Assembly: GCF_947496385.1 (NCBI RefSeq)
Contig: NZ_CANMCP010000004.1
Location: forward strand, 248,001 to 312,000
Origin: an uncultured Croceicoccus sp.
GTDB lineage: Bacteria > Pseudomonadota > Alphaproteobacteria > Sphingomonadales > Sphingomonadaceae
DNA length: 64,000 nucleotides
Reading direction: 5' to 3'
The position numbers and the translations under genes were made by a program. Shown here piece by piece: positions 26,254 to 36,792 of the stretch. The first letter of the stretch is position 1. Each line of letters begins with the position of its first letter. The notes under the pieces are model-generated. The model ran no database searches and was not told the origin of the DNA. It worked only from the letters and a program-made list of their open reading frames with translations.

Positions 26254-26261
26254 GCAGGGGA

Positions 26262-29200
26262 TCAGAACGTGACCTTCGCCCCCAGCTTGTAGGTCCGGCC
26301 CAGCGCATTGCCGATGAACGGATCGTAGCTGTATTCGAGCCGCGCCGCCGAGGGATCCTCGTCCAGGATGTTTTCCACCCCGGCGGTGAACCGCACGTTT
26401 GCCCGCGCGATCGGCACGGTCAGATTGGCGAAGATATCGTGCTTGGAAAACGAATCCACGGTGCGGCCGAAATCGGTGGGGCCGAATTCGGGCGTTTGCG
26501 TGCACGGCCCGTCATCGGGACAGCGATTGTCATCCACCCCATCGATGAAGGTGAAATTATAGCTCAGTCCGAACGCCCCCATGCGCGCATTGACAAAGGC
26601 GCTGGCCCGCCAGGGCGACACGGTGCCGGGATCGCGGTTGTAATTGGCAAATCCGCTGGCCTCGTATCCATTGTCGAAGAGCAGCCCTTCATATTCGAAA
26701 TCGGTGAAGCTGTATTCGAGGACGTGCGTGGCATTCGCACCGAGGGACAGGTCGATCCCGCCCACGGGGCGGCTGTAACCGATGCTGAAATCGAGGCCGC
26801 GGGTCGTGACGTCGGGACCGTTCACGGTCTGTGTGCGGATGCGCGAAATATCGTTCGCCACCGTATTGGCGTCGCATATGCCGCCGGCAAAGGTGATGAA
26901 TTGCGCAAACGGGCTGTCGCAATTGACGCTTTGCGTGCCATCGCTGACCGAGCTGTTCGAAATCGCGCTGGCGATCGCCTGCACCGGGAGCAGCGCGAAG
27001 CGGCCCTCGAATTCATAGGTCCAGTAATCGACGCTGAAATTGAAGCCGCGATAATCGATGAGCGCGCCGACGCTGTAGGTGAGCGCGGTTTCGGGCTCCA
27101 GCTCCGGATTGCCGACCGTGTCGGTCGCCTTGAACGCGCCGCCGGCCGCATCGATACCCTGCACAAAGCTGGTGCCCGCCGGGCTGATGTCGGCGGCGAG
27201 CGGCCCGCGGAAGGTGGTGCCGATCGAGCCGCGGAACGAAAGAAAGTCCGTCGCCTCGAACAGGGCCGACACCTTCGGATTGACCGTGGCGCCCACCGGG
27301 TCGCCGTAATCCTCGTAACGGACCGCGCCCACGATCTCGAGCGTGTCGAACGGGTTCACCCGTGCTTCGGCAAACAGGGCATAGACGCTCTGATTGAAGA
27401 TGGCGGTGGGGAACTGGCCGAGGAAAGTGAAAGGGCCGGTCGGGAAATTATTGTCGTTGGGATCGTCGAGGCAGGAAAAATCCCCCTCGATCGCGCAGGG
27501 CACCTGCGTGGGATTGGAGAAGCGGTTGATCCCCCGGCTCACGAACTCGGTCTTGCGATATTGCCCGCCGAACGCATAGCCGACCGGGAGGCCGACAAGC
27601 TCCGTCTCGCCATTGAAGACGAGATCGACGATGAACTGCTCCTCCGATTCGTTGGTGCCGCTGGGCTGGCGCAGGTAATCGAGCAAAGCGGGATCGTTTT
27701 CCAGCCCCGGCACATAGGCGGGGTTGTCGAGGCCGAGCGCCGGATTGCCCGGTGCGCTGTTGATGAAGGGATTGAAATAGAGGCAGCCGTTCTGCCCCCG
27801 GCGTGGTGCCGGTGCAATCCGGACCGCCAAATCCGTTCAGCGCGTCCTGCAACCGCCCGCCGAGGAAATCGAGGCTGAACGCGGTGCGCTCGCTGCGGAT
27901 GAACGTGCCGTAGAGCGAGCCTGCGAAATCGGGCGTGAAATCCTTCTCAAGCCCGGCGGAGATGCGATAGGCGTCGCTCTTCGCCTGGCCAAAGCCGGAG
28001 CCGCGCGGATCGGTCGGATTGCCGCCCAATGCGAAGGGCCGGCCGAGCAGGATCGAGGCATAGCCGGCAAAGGCGGTCGGGCTGCCTTCGGGGAATGTCT
28101 GGTCAAGAAACGTCTGAAAGCCGGGGTTCGACCGCGGCACGAAGAACGCCTGCGTGCTGCCGGGGCCGCGCGGACCTTGTGTCGGCGGATAGCTCGGCGA
28201 ATAGCCGATGCTGGGCAATTCGGTGCGCGACCACAGCGCCGATGCGAAGAAGGCAAGGTCGTCCGACAGGTCGACATCCATCTGCGCATAGACCTGGTAC
28301 CGGTTTTCCTCCTCGACCAGGTTGGCGAAGGGGACGTAATTGTAACGGCACACCGGAAGCACCGCGGTCCCGGTGGGGAAGCCCCCCTCGATCCCGCCAA
28401 GCGCGGAGCACGCGTTCAGCAATTGCCCGTCGACGCCAAGGCCCAGGCTCTGTCCCGCGACGCCCTGGCCGATCGGGCCGAGTTTCGGGATATAGGTCGC
28501 CGGATTGGACAGGAAGGAATAGCCGGTCGGATTGACGGCATAGGGCACCTGCGTGAAATCGCGCTCGGTCGTGGCGAGCTCGCTGCGGTGCTGCCATCCG
28601 GCGCCGATCATGATATTGGCGGCACCGAAATCGAAGCCGGCCAGCGCACTCAGCCGGTAATTGCCGTCCGATCCGTCGATGAACTGATAATCGGCGTCGA
28701 GTTCGAGTCCCGTGAAATTGCGCTTTGTCACGAAGTTCGCGACGCCGGCGATCGCATCCGAACCATAGGTCGATGCCGCGCCATCCTTCAGGATTTCGAT
28801 CTGCGACAGCGCGAACAGCGGGATGAGGTTGGTATCGGACAGCCCTTCGCCCGGCTGCGGCGCGAAACGGCGCCCGTTGAACAGCACCAGCGTGCGTTCC
28901 GGCCCCAGGCTGCGCAGGTTGATCGAGCCGACGCCCTGCGACTGTCCGGCGGCATACTGGTTCGTATCGCCGAGCACCGGGCCGACCGAGGGCAAGGTCT
29001 TGATGAATTCGAGCGGGCTGTCGATGCCGCGCGTCTCCAGCTCCTCTGCGCCGAACACGTCCACGGGGAGGGGGCCGTCCTCGACCTGTCCGCGGATATA
29101 GCTGCCGGTGACGACGATCGTGGTCTGCGGCTCGAACGCCGTATCGGCGGGCTCGGCCGCCGGCTCGATGACCGCCGGGTCGGCGTCCTGCGCCGAGGCT

Positions 29201-29271
29201 TGTGCCACCATCATCGTGCTGGCCGAAACCCCCAGCATTGCGGAAACCAGGATCCGTTGCTTCGCCTTCAT
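26262..29271 (-). pseudogene. TonB-dependent receptor, frameshifted in a G5 tract
   Basis: A 1,000-residue-class outer-membrane receptor of the sphingomonad oligomeric-substrate type, split between two frames. The N-terminal part (from ATG 29271) has a signal peptide, a TonB-box-like IVVTGS, and the plug domain with LRSLGPERTLVLFNGRRFAP and ILKDGAASTYGSDAIAGVANF. The frame breaks at five consecutive C (27795-27799 on the plus strand): removing one base joins TPG to QNGCLYFNPF and restores the beta-barrel through the C-terminal GRTYKLGAKVTF. Total length is 3n+1. Either a real frameshift, a phase-variable tract or a sequencing error. A GGAAGGA ribosome site precedes the start. It would import a large nutrient for the neighbouring catabolic genes. 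Confidence 0.85.
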
Positions 29272-29623
29272 GATCGTCCTTCCCATTGTCCGCCGGTTCG
29301 ACCGGTCGTGATCTTGCGCCGAAACGATTGCGTCTCCGGGGGCTGGCGCGGGGCGGAGGGTCATGCCGCCGCCATTTTCGCGTTCCACCATACCGTGAAC
29401 ATCATTTCTGGTTGCGAGCGTAGTCGAACTCGGGGCCGCTGCCAACCGCTTTATCAAAGATAGGGTATGGAGATGAAGGCGCTCTATCCCCAATCGGTTA
29501 ACCTATCGACGCTTGCGTTCGAATAATGGGTGTTACATCATGACCGCACCAGAAACGGACCTACCGGGCATACCCTAAGTTTAGATCGGCGGGCAAAACA
29601 CAGCGTGATTGGGGGCGGGCGAC
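29272..29623. other. Divergent intergenic region, TonB receptor / acyl-CoA thioesterase
   Basis: 352 bases with lower GC in the middle (29450-29590), which is where promoters for both directions would be expected. The 7-mers AGGGTAT (29462-29468) and ATACCCT (29572-29578) are reverse complements about 100 bases apart and could be paired regulator sites. No gene or RNA recognised. Confidence 0.35.
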
Positions 29624-30532
29624 ATGGATCTTGGCGAGATATTGCGCGTTCGGCGCGGCGACGACGGGGTCATCACCGGCGCTTCCGGGCCGAGCATCGG
29701 TCCGCGCGTCTTTGGCGGGCATATCGTGGCGCAGGCGATGCAAGCCGCCGCCATGGCCGAGAGCGGCGCGTCGGAAAGCGGGTCGTCGGTAAGCGGGCGG
29801 CGCGCGATCCATTCCGTCCACGCGCATTTCCTGCGTGCGGGCGATGTGGACGAGCCGATTGCCTACGCGGTGAACGACCTGTCCGACGGGCGCAGCTTTG
29901 CCGCGCGGCAGGTGACCGCGCGGCAATCATCGGGTGCGATCTTTACCGCGATCGTGTCCTTCCACGCGGCCGAGCATGGCCCGATGCACGCCGCTCCGCC
30001 GCGCACGCATGACGCGCTGGAGCAGGCACGGCGGCGGCTTTCCGCATGGATCGCGGGGGATAGGGGCGACGCGGCACGCTGGGTCTCGCGCCTGACGGAG
30101 AGGCCGATCGAACTCGTGCCGCTCGACCCGGAGGCCACGTTCGGGGCGGTCCAGGCGTCTCCGCGCGGCGGATGGTGGATGCGCCTGCGCGAAAGGGGCG
30201 AGCATTCCCCGGTGATGCAGCGCGCGCTGCTCGCCTACGCATCGGATCTGATGTTTCTGCGCACCGCATTGCTGCCGCATGGCGTGCGCCCGGGCAGCGG
30301 CGCGATTCAGTCGGCGAGCCTTGACCACACGATATGGTTCCATGACACGCCGGATATGAACGACTGGCTCGTCTTCCTCACCGAAAGCCCGTGGGCGGGC
30401 CATGCACGCGGATTGAACCAGGGGCATATCTTCGACGGATCCGGGCGCATGATCGCCACCGTGATGCAGGAAAGCCTGATGCGTCCGCGCGGGCCAACCG
30501 ATGCGCGTATGGAAAAGGAAAGCACCCGATGA
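29624..30532 (+). CDS. Acyl-CoA thioesterase II (TesB-like)
   Basis: 302-residue double-hotdog thioesterase that hydrolyses acyl-CoA to free acid and CoA. Typical segments: VFGGHIVAQAMQAA (28-41), HSVHAHFLRAGDVDEPIAYAVNDLSDGRSFAARQVTARQ-type core of the first hotdog, and the C-terminal SLDHTIWFHDTPDMNDWLVF with the catalytic Asp, followed by the GHIFDGSGRMIATVMQES ending seen in TesB. The ATG at 29624 follows a G-rich ribosome site. Its stop overlaps the next gene (ATGA), forming a two-gene unit with a GST-like protein. Confidence 0.9.
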   Translation: MDLGEILRVRRGDDGVITGASGPSIGPRVFGGHIVAQAMQAAAMAESGASESGSSVSGRRAIHSVHAHFLRAGDVDEPIAYAVNDLSDGRSFAARQVTARQSSGAIFTAIVSFHAAEHGPMHAAPPRTHDALEQARRRLSAWIAGDRGDAARWVSRLTERPIELVPLDPEATFGAVQASPRGGWWMRLRERGEHSPVMQRALLAYASDLMFLRTALLPHGVRPGSGAIQSASLDHTIWFHDTPDMNDWLVFLTESPWAGHARGLNQGHIFDGSGRMIATVMQESLMRPRGPTDARMEKESTR

Positions 30533-31617
30533 CCCATGTCCTCTACGGCCTGCCGCACTCGCTCTATTCCGGCAAGGCGCGCGCCTATCTGCGCAAGAAC
30601 GGCATTCCGTTCGTCGAGCGCAGCCCGGCAGACGCCCGGTTCCGCAACGACATCGTGCCGCAGATCGGGCGCGTCATCATCCCCGTGCTGGAAACCGGGG
30701 ACGGCGCGGTGATCCAGGATACGGCCGACATCATCGACCATTTCGAATCGGCCGGGGTCCGCCATTCGGCCACGCCCCCCGGCCCCCGCCAACGGGCGGT
30801 CGCGCATCTCGTCGATCTCTACGCCGTGGTGACGCTGGTGCGGCATGCGATGCATTACAGGTGGAGCTATCTCGCTTCGCAACAACGCTTTCTCACCCAT
30901 GCGTTTGCCGGTGATACACAGGTGATGGCGCGCATGCAGTCCTATCTCCCGATGCTGGGCGTGACCGAGGCGACGATCCCGGAAATCGAGCGAAGCCTGA
31001 CCGATCTGCTGCGCATTCTGGACGCGCATTTCGCGCAGCATCCCTATCTCCTCGGCGGGCAGGCGTCGCTCGGCGATTACGGGCTTTTCGGGCCGATGTT
31101 CGCGCATCTGGGGCGCGATCCGGTGCCGCTCGCCATCATGCAGGCGACCGCGCCGAACGTATTCCGCCGGACCGAACGCATGAACGCGCCGGGGCCGGAC
31201 ATGGCGGAATTCGGCGATTATCCTGCGGGCTTTGCGGCGGATGACGCGGTGCCGGATACGCTGCTTCCGCTGCTCGACCTGATGGCGCAGGAAATGGTGG
31301 GTGAGCTTGTCGACAAGGCCGCCGCGCTCGCCGCCCATGTCGCGGCGCATGATCCTGCCGAAGGGGCGCCCGTGGCGGACCGGCCGCACCACCGCACGAT
31401 CGCGGCGGTCACGACCCGTTTTCGCGGCGTCCCGTTCGAGGCCGGGTTGCAGCCGTATCAGTTCCTCGTGTGGCAGCGGCTTTGCGATGAAGGCGCCGCC
31501 GACGATGCGGTGCGGGCGCTGTTCGCGGAGCACGGGCTGCTGCCGCTGCTCGATACGCGCCGCGCCGCGCGGGTGGAACGGCGCGGCAATATCGAGGTGT
31601 GGGGCCGGATCGGCTGA
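30529..31617 (+). CDS. Glutathione S-transferase family protein, long form
   Basis: 362-residue protein with an N-terminal thioredoxin-like GST domain (about 1-80: LYGLPHSLYSGKARAYLRKNG, then the conserved VIIPVLETGDGAVIQDTADI glutathione-contact segment). A helical C-terminal half (about 90-220) contains PYLLGGQASLGDYGLFGPM, typical of GST_C. The additional 130 residues make it longer than ordinary GSTs. The Ser/Tyr/Cys catalytic residue expected near residue 12 is a SLYS region, so a Ser-type enzyme is possible. Coupled with the TesB-like gene; specific role unknown. Confidence 0.78.
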   Translation: MTHVLYGLPHSLYSGKARAYLRKNGIPFVERSPADARFRNDIVPQIGRVIIPVLETGDGAVIQDTADIIDHFESAGVRHSATPPGPRQRAVAHLVDLYAVVTLVRHAMHYRWSYLASQQRFLTHAFAGDTQVMARMQSYLPMLGVTEATIPEIERSLTDLLRILDAHFAQHPYLLGGQASLGDYGLFGPMFAHLGRDPVPLAIMQATAPNVFRRTERMNAPGPDMAEFGDYPAGFAADDAVPDTLLPLLDLMAQEMVGELVDKAAALAAHVAAHDPAEGAPVADRPHHRTIAAVTTRFRGVPFEAGLQPYQFLVWQRLCDEGAADDAVRALFAEHGLLPLLDTRRAARVERRGNIEVWGRIG

Positions 31618-31635
31618 ACCCGGCCCCGACCTCGG

Positions 31636-33039
31636 TCACAGCGCGACGTTGATGATCTTCGCCTGCGTATATTCGTGCAGGCCTTCCTCGCCCAGCTCAG
31701 TGCCGAGGCCCGATTCCTTGGCACCGCGGAACGGCACCTTGGGGTTGAGCGCGAGATGCTGGTTCACCCAGACCGTGCCCGATTCGACGCGCTCGGCAAT
31801 GCTGGCCGCACGTTCGACATCGCCGCCCCACACCGATCCGCCCAGCCCGAAGCGCGTGTCGTTCGACCGGGCCAGCACCTCCTCGATATCGGCATAGCGC
31901 AAAACGGGGAGCACGGGGCCGAACTGTTCCTCCTGCACGATGCGGGCATCGTCGCCGACATCGCGGATGACGGTGGGCTGGATGAAATATCCGTCGCGTT
32001 CGATCGCGGCGCCGCCGGCGATCACCGTGCCTTCGTCGCGGCTTTCGTCGAGCAGTCGTTTCAGCTTCTCGAACTGCGCCTTGTTCTGCACCGGGCCCAT
32101 CTGCGCGCCCTGTTTCGTGCCGTCGTCGACCACCGCCGCATTCGCAAGCCGGGCCAACTCGTCGCAGAACGCATCGTAGATCGCATCGGCGACATAGGCC
32201 CGCTTGACCGCGATGCACACCTGGCCTGCATTGGCCATCGCGCCCTGAAACACCTTGCGCGCGGTGGCGACGGGGTCCGCATCGTCGAGCACGATGGCCG
32301 CATCGTTCCCGCCTAGCTCCAGCGTGACCCGCTTGATCGAGGCGGCGGCCGCCTCCATCACCTTGCGGCCCGTGGCGGTGGAGCCTGTAAACGCGATCTT
32401 GTCCACGCCCGGATGCGCGGTGAGCGCCGCGCCCAGATCATTGTCGTCGCAGATGACATTCACGACGCCCGCCGGCAGCACATCGGCGCAAATCTCCGCG
32501 AATTTCAGCGCGGTGAGCGGCGTCGTCGGCGCAGGCTTCAACACCACCGTATTGCCCGAAACGAGCGCCGGGCCGATCTTGTTCGCCAGCATCATCACCG
32601 GGAAATTCCACGGGCAGATCGCCGCCACCACGCCCAGCGGCCTGCGGATCTCGGTAATGCGGGCCTTGCCGTCATCCTTGAGGATGCGCGGTTCCGTCCG
32701 CATGGCGGCAAACGCCTTCAACGTGAAGGCGGCGCCCATGATCTCCATCCCCGCCTGTTCCAGCGGCTTGCCCTGCTCGGTCGTGAGCAGGCGGGAAAAT
32801 TCGCCGGCCTGCTCCTGCATCGCGTCGGCAATCTGCATCAGCATTGCCGCACGCTCGTCCTGCGACAGGGCGGACCATGCGGGAAAGGCGGATCGCGCCG
32901 CCGCGACCGCCTCGTCGAGCTGCGCCTCGTCCGCGACCGGGCACCGGGCAAACGCCTGCCCCGTCGCGGGGTTGATCACGTCGATGCTGCGCGCGCCCTC
33001 GACGAATTCGCCGCCGATATGGAGTTTGAAATCGTCCAT
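31636..33039 (-). CDS. Aldehyde dehydrogenase family protein
   Basis: 467-residue NAD(P)-dependent aldehyde dehydrogenase. It shows the cofactor loop CPWNFPVMML, FTGSTATGRKVM, the general base in LELGGNDAAIV and the nucleophile Cys in NAGQVCIAVKR. The C-terminal KVPFRGAKESGLGTELGEEGL motif places it with the broad-specificity AldA/benzaldehyde/coniferyl-type group. The start is ATG 33039 with AGAGG 8 bases upstream (another ATG at 33045 is too close to it). Together with the adjacent alcohol dehydrogenase on the same strand, 32 bp away, it would oxidise a primary alcohol to an acid in two steps. Confidence 0.87.
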   Translation of the reverse strand: MDDFKLHIGGEFVEGARSIDVINPATGQAFARCPVADEAQLDEAVAAARSAFPAWSALSQDERAAMLMQIADAMQEQAGEFSRLLTTEQGKPLEQAGMEIMGAAFTLKAFAAMRTEPRILKDDGKARITEIRRPLGVVAAICPWNFPVMMLANKIGPALVSGNTVVLKPAPTTPLTALKFAEICADVLPAGVVNVICDDNDLGAALTAHPGVDKIAFTGSTATGRKVMEAAAASIKRVTLELGGNDAAIVLDDADPVATARKVFQGAMANAGQVCIAVKRAYVADAIYDAFCDELARLANAAVVDDGTKQGAQMGPVQNKAQFEKLKRLLDESRDEGTVIAGGAAIERDGYFIQPTVIRDVGDDARIVQEEQFGPVLPVLRYADIEEVLARSNDTRFGLGGSVWGGDVERAASIAERVESGTVWVNQHLALNPKVPFRGAKESGLGTELGEEGLHEYTQAKIINVAL

Positions 33040-33071
33040 TGTCATATCCTCTCCCGTTGCGTTCACGCCGC

Positions 33072-34154
33072 TCAATCGAACGTGATGACCGATCGCGCGA
33101 TGGCGCCGGTTTCCATTTCCTCGAACGCGGAATCGATGTCGGAAAGCCCGATCCGGCGGGAGATCAGCTCGTCCAGCTTCAGCTTCCCCTGCATGTAGAA
33201 ATCGACGAGCCGCGGAATGTCGACCGGGAACACGTTGGACCCCATGTTGGAGCCGCGCATCACTTTTTCCTGCAAAAATTCATAGCCGTTGAGCGTCACC
33301 TTCTGTCCCACCGGGATCATGCCGATGATCGTGGCCGTGCCCGCGCGGCGCAGCATCTTGAACGCATCCTCCGCCGTGGCCGGCAGGCCGATCGCCTCGA
33401 GCGCGTGATCCACGCCGCCATTTGTCATGTCGCGGATCTTTTTCACCGTGTCGCCATCGGACGCATCGACGAAATCGGTCGCACCGAATGCGCGCGCCAT
33501 GCTTTCCTTCGCGGCGACGCGATCGACCGCGATGACGCGCCCCGCGCCCGCCAGCGCGGCGGCATTGATGGTGGAAAGCCCGATCCCGCCGCAGCCGATG
33601 ACGGCCACCGTTTCGCCCGGCCGCACCTTGGCCGTGTGCACGACCGAGCCATAGCCCGTCACCACCGCGCACCCGATGAGCGCGGCGCGGTCGAGCGGCA
33701 TGTCGGGCCGGATCGCGACGCAGGCGTTTTCGTGGATCAGCATCTGTTCGGCAAAGGCCGACAGGTTGAGGAATTGTGCAACGTTCTCATCGCCCTTCGC
33801 GATGCGCGGTGCCTCGCCCTTGCCGCGCGCGACATCGGGTTCCTCGCACAGCGACAGATGCCCGGTCACGCAATATTCGCAATGCCCGCAAAAGGCGGAG
33901 AGGCAGGTCACGACATGGTCGCCCGGCTTTACCGTCCGCACCTCGGACCCGACCTGCTCGACGACGCCCGCGCTTTCATGCCCGAGCACGGTGGGCAGTT
34001 TCGTCGGGTAATGCCCTTTCAGGAAATGCAGGTCCGAATGGCACACGTCCGTCGCATGGGTGCGGATGAGCACCTCGTGCGGGCCGGGCTTGGCAATGGC
34101 GACATCCTCGATTTCGAGCGGGGCGCCCACGGCGCGCATGACGGCTGCTTTCAC
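33072..34154 (-). CDS. Zinc-dependent alcohol dehydrogenase
   Basis: 360-residue medium-chain alcohol dehydrogenase. Catalytic zinc ligands C38 (TDVCHSDL) and H59/E60 (LGHES) and the structural zinc quartet C89, C92, C95, C103 ([16 protein letters not shown]) are intact. The NAD-binding [22 protein letters not shown]ossmann motif is followed by a basic/acidic VAVDR-type end that favours NAD. Closest to the class III-like/NDMA-dependent-type ADHs used on aryl or terpenoid alcohols. The start is a GTG at 34154 with AGGGAGAAG upstream; the frame before it is non-conserved. Upstream of the aldehyde dehydrogenase gene on the same strand, likely one operon. Confidence 0.88.
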   Translation of the reverse strand: MKAAVMRAVGAPLEIEDVAIAKPGPHEVLIRTHATDVCHSDLHFLKGHYPTKLPTVLGHESAGVVEQVGSEVRTVKPGDHVVTCLSAFCGHCEYCVTGHLSLCEEPDVARGKGEAPRIAKGDENVAQFLNLSAFAEQMLIHENACVAIRPDMPLDRAALIGCAVVTGYGSVVHTAKVRPGETVAVIGCGGIGLSTINAAALAGAGRVIAVDRVAAKESMARAFGATDFVDASDGDTVKKIRDMTNGGVDHALEAIGLPATAEDAFKMLRRAGTATIIGMIPVGQKVTLNGYEFLQEKVMRGSNMGSNVFPVDIPRLVDFYMQGKLKLDELISRRIGLSDIDSAFEEMETGAIARSVITFD

Positions 34155-34198
34155 GATCTTCTCCCTTTGTGTTGATTCGCAAAATAAAGATTCCGGAA

Positions 34199-34211
34199 CG
34201 CTTGCCAAGCG
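34199..34211. promoter_or_regulatory. 13-bp palindrome in the divergent ADH / acyl-CoA dehydrogenase promoter region
   Basis: CGCTTG-C-CAAGCG, perfect 6+1+6 palindrome, near the centre of the 131-bp AT-richer gap between the GTG at 34154 and the TTG at 34286. CGCAAAAT (34178-34185) and ATTTTGCG (34226-34233) flank it as an outer inverted repeat. Likely binding site for a regulator controlling both directions. Confidence 0.45.
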
Positions 34212-34285
34212 CCAAATTCCGTGAGATTTTGCGTTTATCGAAAAATGCGTATGTTAAGCCGCATCAAAAAGGCGGGGAGGAACAC

Positions 34286-35545
34286 TTGGATTTTGCACTG
34301 AGCGACCGGCAGCGCGAATTTCGCGACCGGGTGCGGGATTTTATCGAGAGCGAGATTCGCCCGCGCAATGACGACTATCGTGCGCAGCATGACGAAGGCG
34401 ATCCGTGGAAGACGATCCCCGTGATCGAGGAGCTGAAGCCCAGGGCGCGTGCCGCCGGGCTGTGGAATCTGTTCATGCCGCCGCGCGCGGGCCGTGCCCA
34501 TGTCGACGACAGCTTCACCTTCGAAGGGGAGCAGCTGACCAATCTCGAATATGCGCTGTGTGCAGAAGAGATGGGGCGGCTGCCCTGGTCGTCGGAGGTG
34601 TTCAACTGCTCCGCCCCCGACACGGGCAACATGGAAGTATTGCTGCGCTATGGCACGCGGGAGCAGAAGGACCGCTGGCTCGCCCCGTTGATGAATGGCG
34701 AGATCCGCTCCGCCTTTCTGATGACCGAACCGCAGGTGGCATCGTCCGATGCGACGAACATCCATGCCTCCATCATTCGCGATGGCAATGAATATGTCAT
34801 CAACGGGCGCAAATGGTGGTCCTCGGGCGTCGGCGATCCGCGGTGTAATCTCGCCATCGTCATGGGCAAGTCCGATCCCGACGGGTCGCGCCATGGCAGC
34901 CAGTCGATGATCCTGATGCCGATGGATGCCAAGGGCGTGACCATCGAACGCATGTTGTCGGTCTATGGCTACGACCATGCGCCGCACGGCCATGGCGAGG
35001 TCGTGCTCGAAAATGTGCGCGTGCCGGCGACCAACATGCTGCTGGGCGAAGGGCGCGGGTTCGAGATCGCGCAGGGCCGGCTCGGCCCCGGGCGCATCCA
35101 CCATTGCATGCGCACCATCGGCGCGGCGGAGGTCGCGCTGGAGGCGATGTGCCGCAGGCTCACCGACCGGGTCGCGTTCGGCAAGCGCATCGCCGAACAT
35201 TCGGTGTGGGAGGAACGCGTCGCGCGCGCCCGCATCGATATCGAGATGAGCCGGCTGCTCTGCCTCAAGGCTGCCGACATGATGGACCAGGCCGGCAACA
35301 AGGCCGCCCGCAACGAGATCGCCATGATCAAGGTGCAGGCCCCGTCGATGGCGCTGTCGATCATCGACGACGCGGTACAGGCGCATGGCGGCGCCGGGGT
35401 GAGCGGCGATTTCCCGCTCGCGTCCATGTGGGCGAATATCCGCACGCTGCGCTTTGCCGACGGCCCGGACGAGGTGCACGCCCGCGCCATCGCTCGCGCC
35501 GAATTCGGCAAATACGCCGACATGAAGAAAAAGCCGCAGCCGTAA
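34286..35545 (+). CDS. Acyl-CoA dehydrogenase, ACAD10/ACAD11-like
   Basis: 419-residue FAD-dependent acyl-CoA dehydrogenase. Recognisable are [59 protein letters not shown] and the C-terminal [24 protein letters not shown] replaces the YEGT-type catalytic-Glu motif with Asp and is typical of the ACAD10/11 group, whose bacterial relative LvaC works with an APH-type kinase on 4-hydroxyacyl-CoA. The start is TTG 34286 after GGGGAGGA; no ATG fits. First gene of a four-gene operon with a thiolase and two more acyl-CoA dehydrogenases. An APH-type kinase gene occurs 12 kb away. Confidence 0.86.
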   Translation: MDFALSDRQREFRDRVRDFIESEIRPRNDDYRAQHDEGDPWKTIPVIEELKPRARAAGLWNLFMPPRAGRAHVDDSFTFEGEQLTNLEYALCAEEMGRLPWSSEVFNCSAPDTGNMEVLLRYGTREQKDRWLAPLMNGEIRSAFLMTEPQVASSDATNIHASIIRDGNEYVINGRKWWSSGVGDPRCNLAIVMGKSDPDGSRHGSQSMILMPMDAKGVTIERMLSVYGYDHAPHGHGEVVLENVRVPATNMLLGEGRGFEIAQGRLGPGRIHHCMRTIGAAEVALEAMCRRLTDRVAFGKRIAEHSVWEERVARARIDIEMSRLLCLKAADMMDQAGNKAARNEIAMIKVQAPSMALSIIDDAVQAHGGAGVSGDFPLASMWANIRTLRFADGPDEVHARAIARAEFGKYADMKKKPQP

Positions 35546-35567
35546 GCGCAAAGGGAGAGTACACGCC

Positions 35568-36773
35568 ATGGTTCGCGAAGCCGCCATCGTCGCCACCGCA
35601 CGCACGCCGATCGGGCGCGCGCATCGCGGCGCGTTCAACGATACCAACCCGGATGTCCTCGCCGCGCACGTCATGAACGCGGTGGTCGAGCGGGCCGGCA
35701 TCGACCCCGCCCGCATCGACGACGTGTTCTACGGCACCGGTAATCAATACGGGACGCAGTTCTACAATATCGGGCGGATGAGCACGTTCACCGCCGGCCT
35801 GCCGCAAACCGTTCCGGCCTTCACGCTCGACCGCAAATGCGCGAGCGGGCTGACCACCGTGGCGCTGGCCGCGCGGTCTATCATGGCGAATGACGCCGAC
35901 GTGATCCTCGCGGGTGGGGGCGAATCCATATCCTCCACGATGAAGCCCGGCCTGGTGGATCCGTCATGGCGTTCGGGCACCGTGCTGGATGCGCAGCCCG
36001 ATGCCTATATGGCGATGATCGAGACGGCCGAAATTGTCGCCGAACGTTACGGCGTCGACCGCGAGGCGCAGGACCGTTTTGCCGCCACGAGCCAGCAACA
36101 CGCCGCCGCCGCCGTCGAGGCGGGCCGCTTCGCGCAGGAAATCGTGCCGATGACGGCGACGAAGGTGCTCCGGGCCAAGGACGGCAGCGTCACCGGGCAC
36201 GAGGAGGTCACGCTGACCCATGACGAGGGGATCCGCGCCGATACCACGGTCGAGGCGCTGGCGGCTCTCAAACCCGTGTGGAAGGGCGGCGACACCATTG
36301 CCGAGGGACTCCACGTCACGGCCGGCAATGCGAGCCAGCTTTCCGACGGGGCCAGCGCGCAGATCGTCATGGACCGCGCCACCGCCGAGGCCGAGGGCAA
36401 GGACATTCTCGGCATCTTCCGCGGGTTTCAGGCGGCGGGCTGCGGGCCGGAGGAAATGGGCATCGGCCCGGTCTTTGCCATTCCGCGCCTGCTCGAACGC
36501 GCGGGATTGTCGGTGGACGACATCGGCCTGTGGGAAATCAACGAGGCTTTCGCGTCTCAGGCGCTCTATTGCCGCGACAGGCTCGGCATCGATCCCGAAC
36601 GGCTCAACGTCGATGGGGGCGCGATCGCCATCGGCCACCCCTTCGGCATGACGGGGAGCAGGCTCGTCGGCCATGCGCTTGTCGAAGGGCGGCGGCGCGG
36701 CGTGCGCCATGTCGTCGTGTCGATGTGCGTGGCGGGTGGCATGGGTGCCGCCGGACTTTTCGAAATCATCTAA
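35568..36773 (+). CDS. Acetyl-CoA acetyltransferase family thiolase
   Basis: 401-residue thiolase with nucleophile C91 ([10 protein letters not shown]), [18 protein letters not shown] and [18 protein letters not shown] for the His residues, and [12 protein letters not shown] for the second Cys. It is clearly related to the thiolase at 24994-26172, with the same GHPFGMTG variant and YCRDRLGI segment, suggesting two enzymes of one degradative subfamily acting on different chain stages. ATG with AGGGAGA upstream. Second gene in the operon that starts at 34286. Confidence 0.9.
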   Translation: MVREAAIVATARTPIGRAHRGAFNDTNPDVLAAHVMNAVVERAGIDPARIDDVFYGTGNQYGTQFYNIGRMSTFTAGLPQTVPAFTLDRKCASGLTTVALAARSIMANDADVILAGGGESISSTMKPGLVDPSWRSGTVLDAQPDAYMAMIETAEIVAERYGVDREAQDRFAATSQQHAAAAVEAGRFAQEIVPMTATKVLRAKDGSVTGHEEVTLTHDEGIRADTTVEALAALKPVWKGGDTIAEGLHVTAGNASQLSDGASAQIVMDRATAEAEGKDILGIFRGFQAAGCGPEEMGIGPVFAIPRLLERAGLSVDDIGLWEINEAFASQALYCRDRLGIDPERLNVDGGAIAIGHPFGMTGSRLVGHALVEGRRRGVRHVVVSMCVAGGMGAAGLFEII

Positions 36774-36792
36774 GCCAAATGGGATATCCGCG

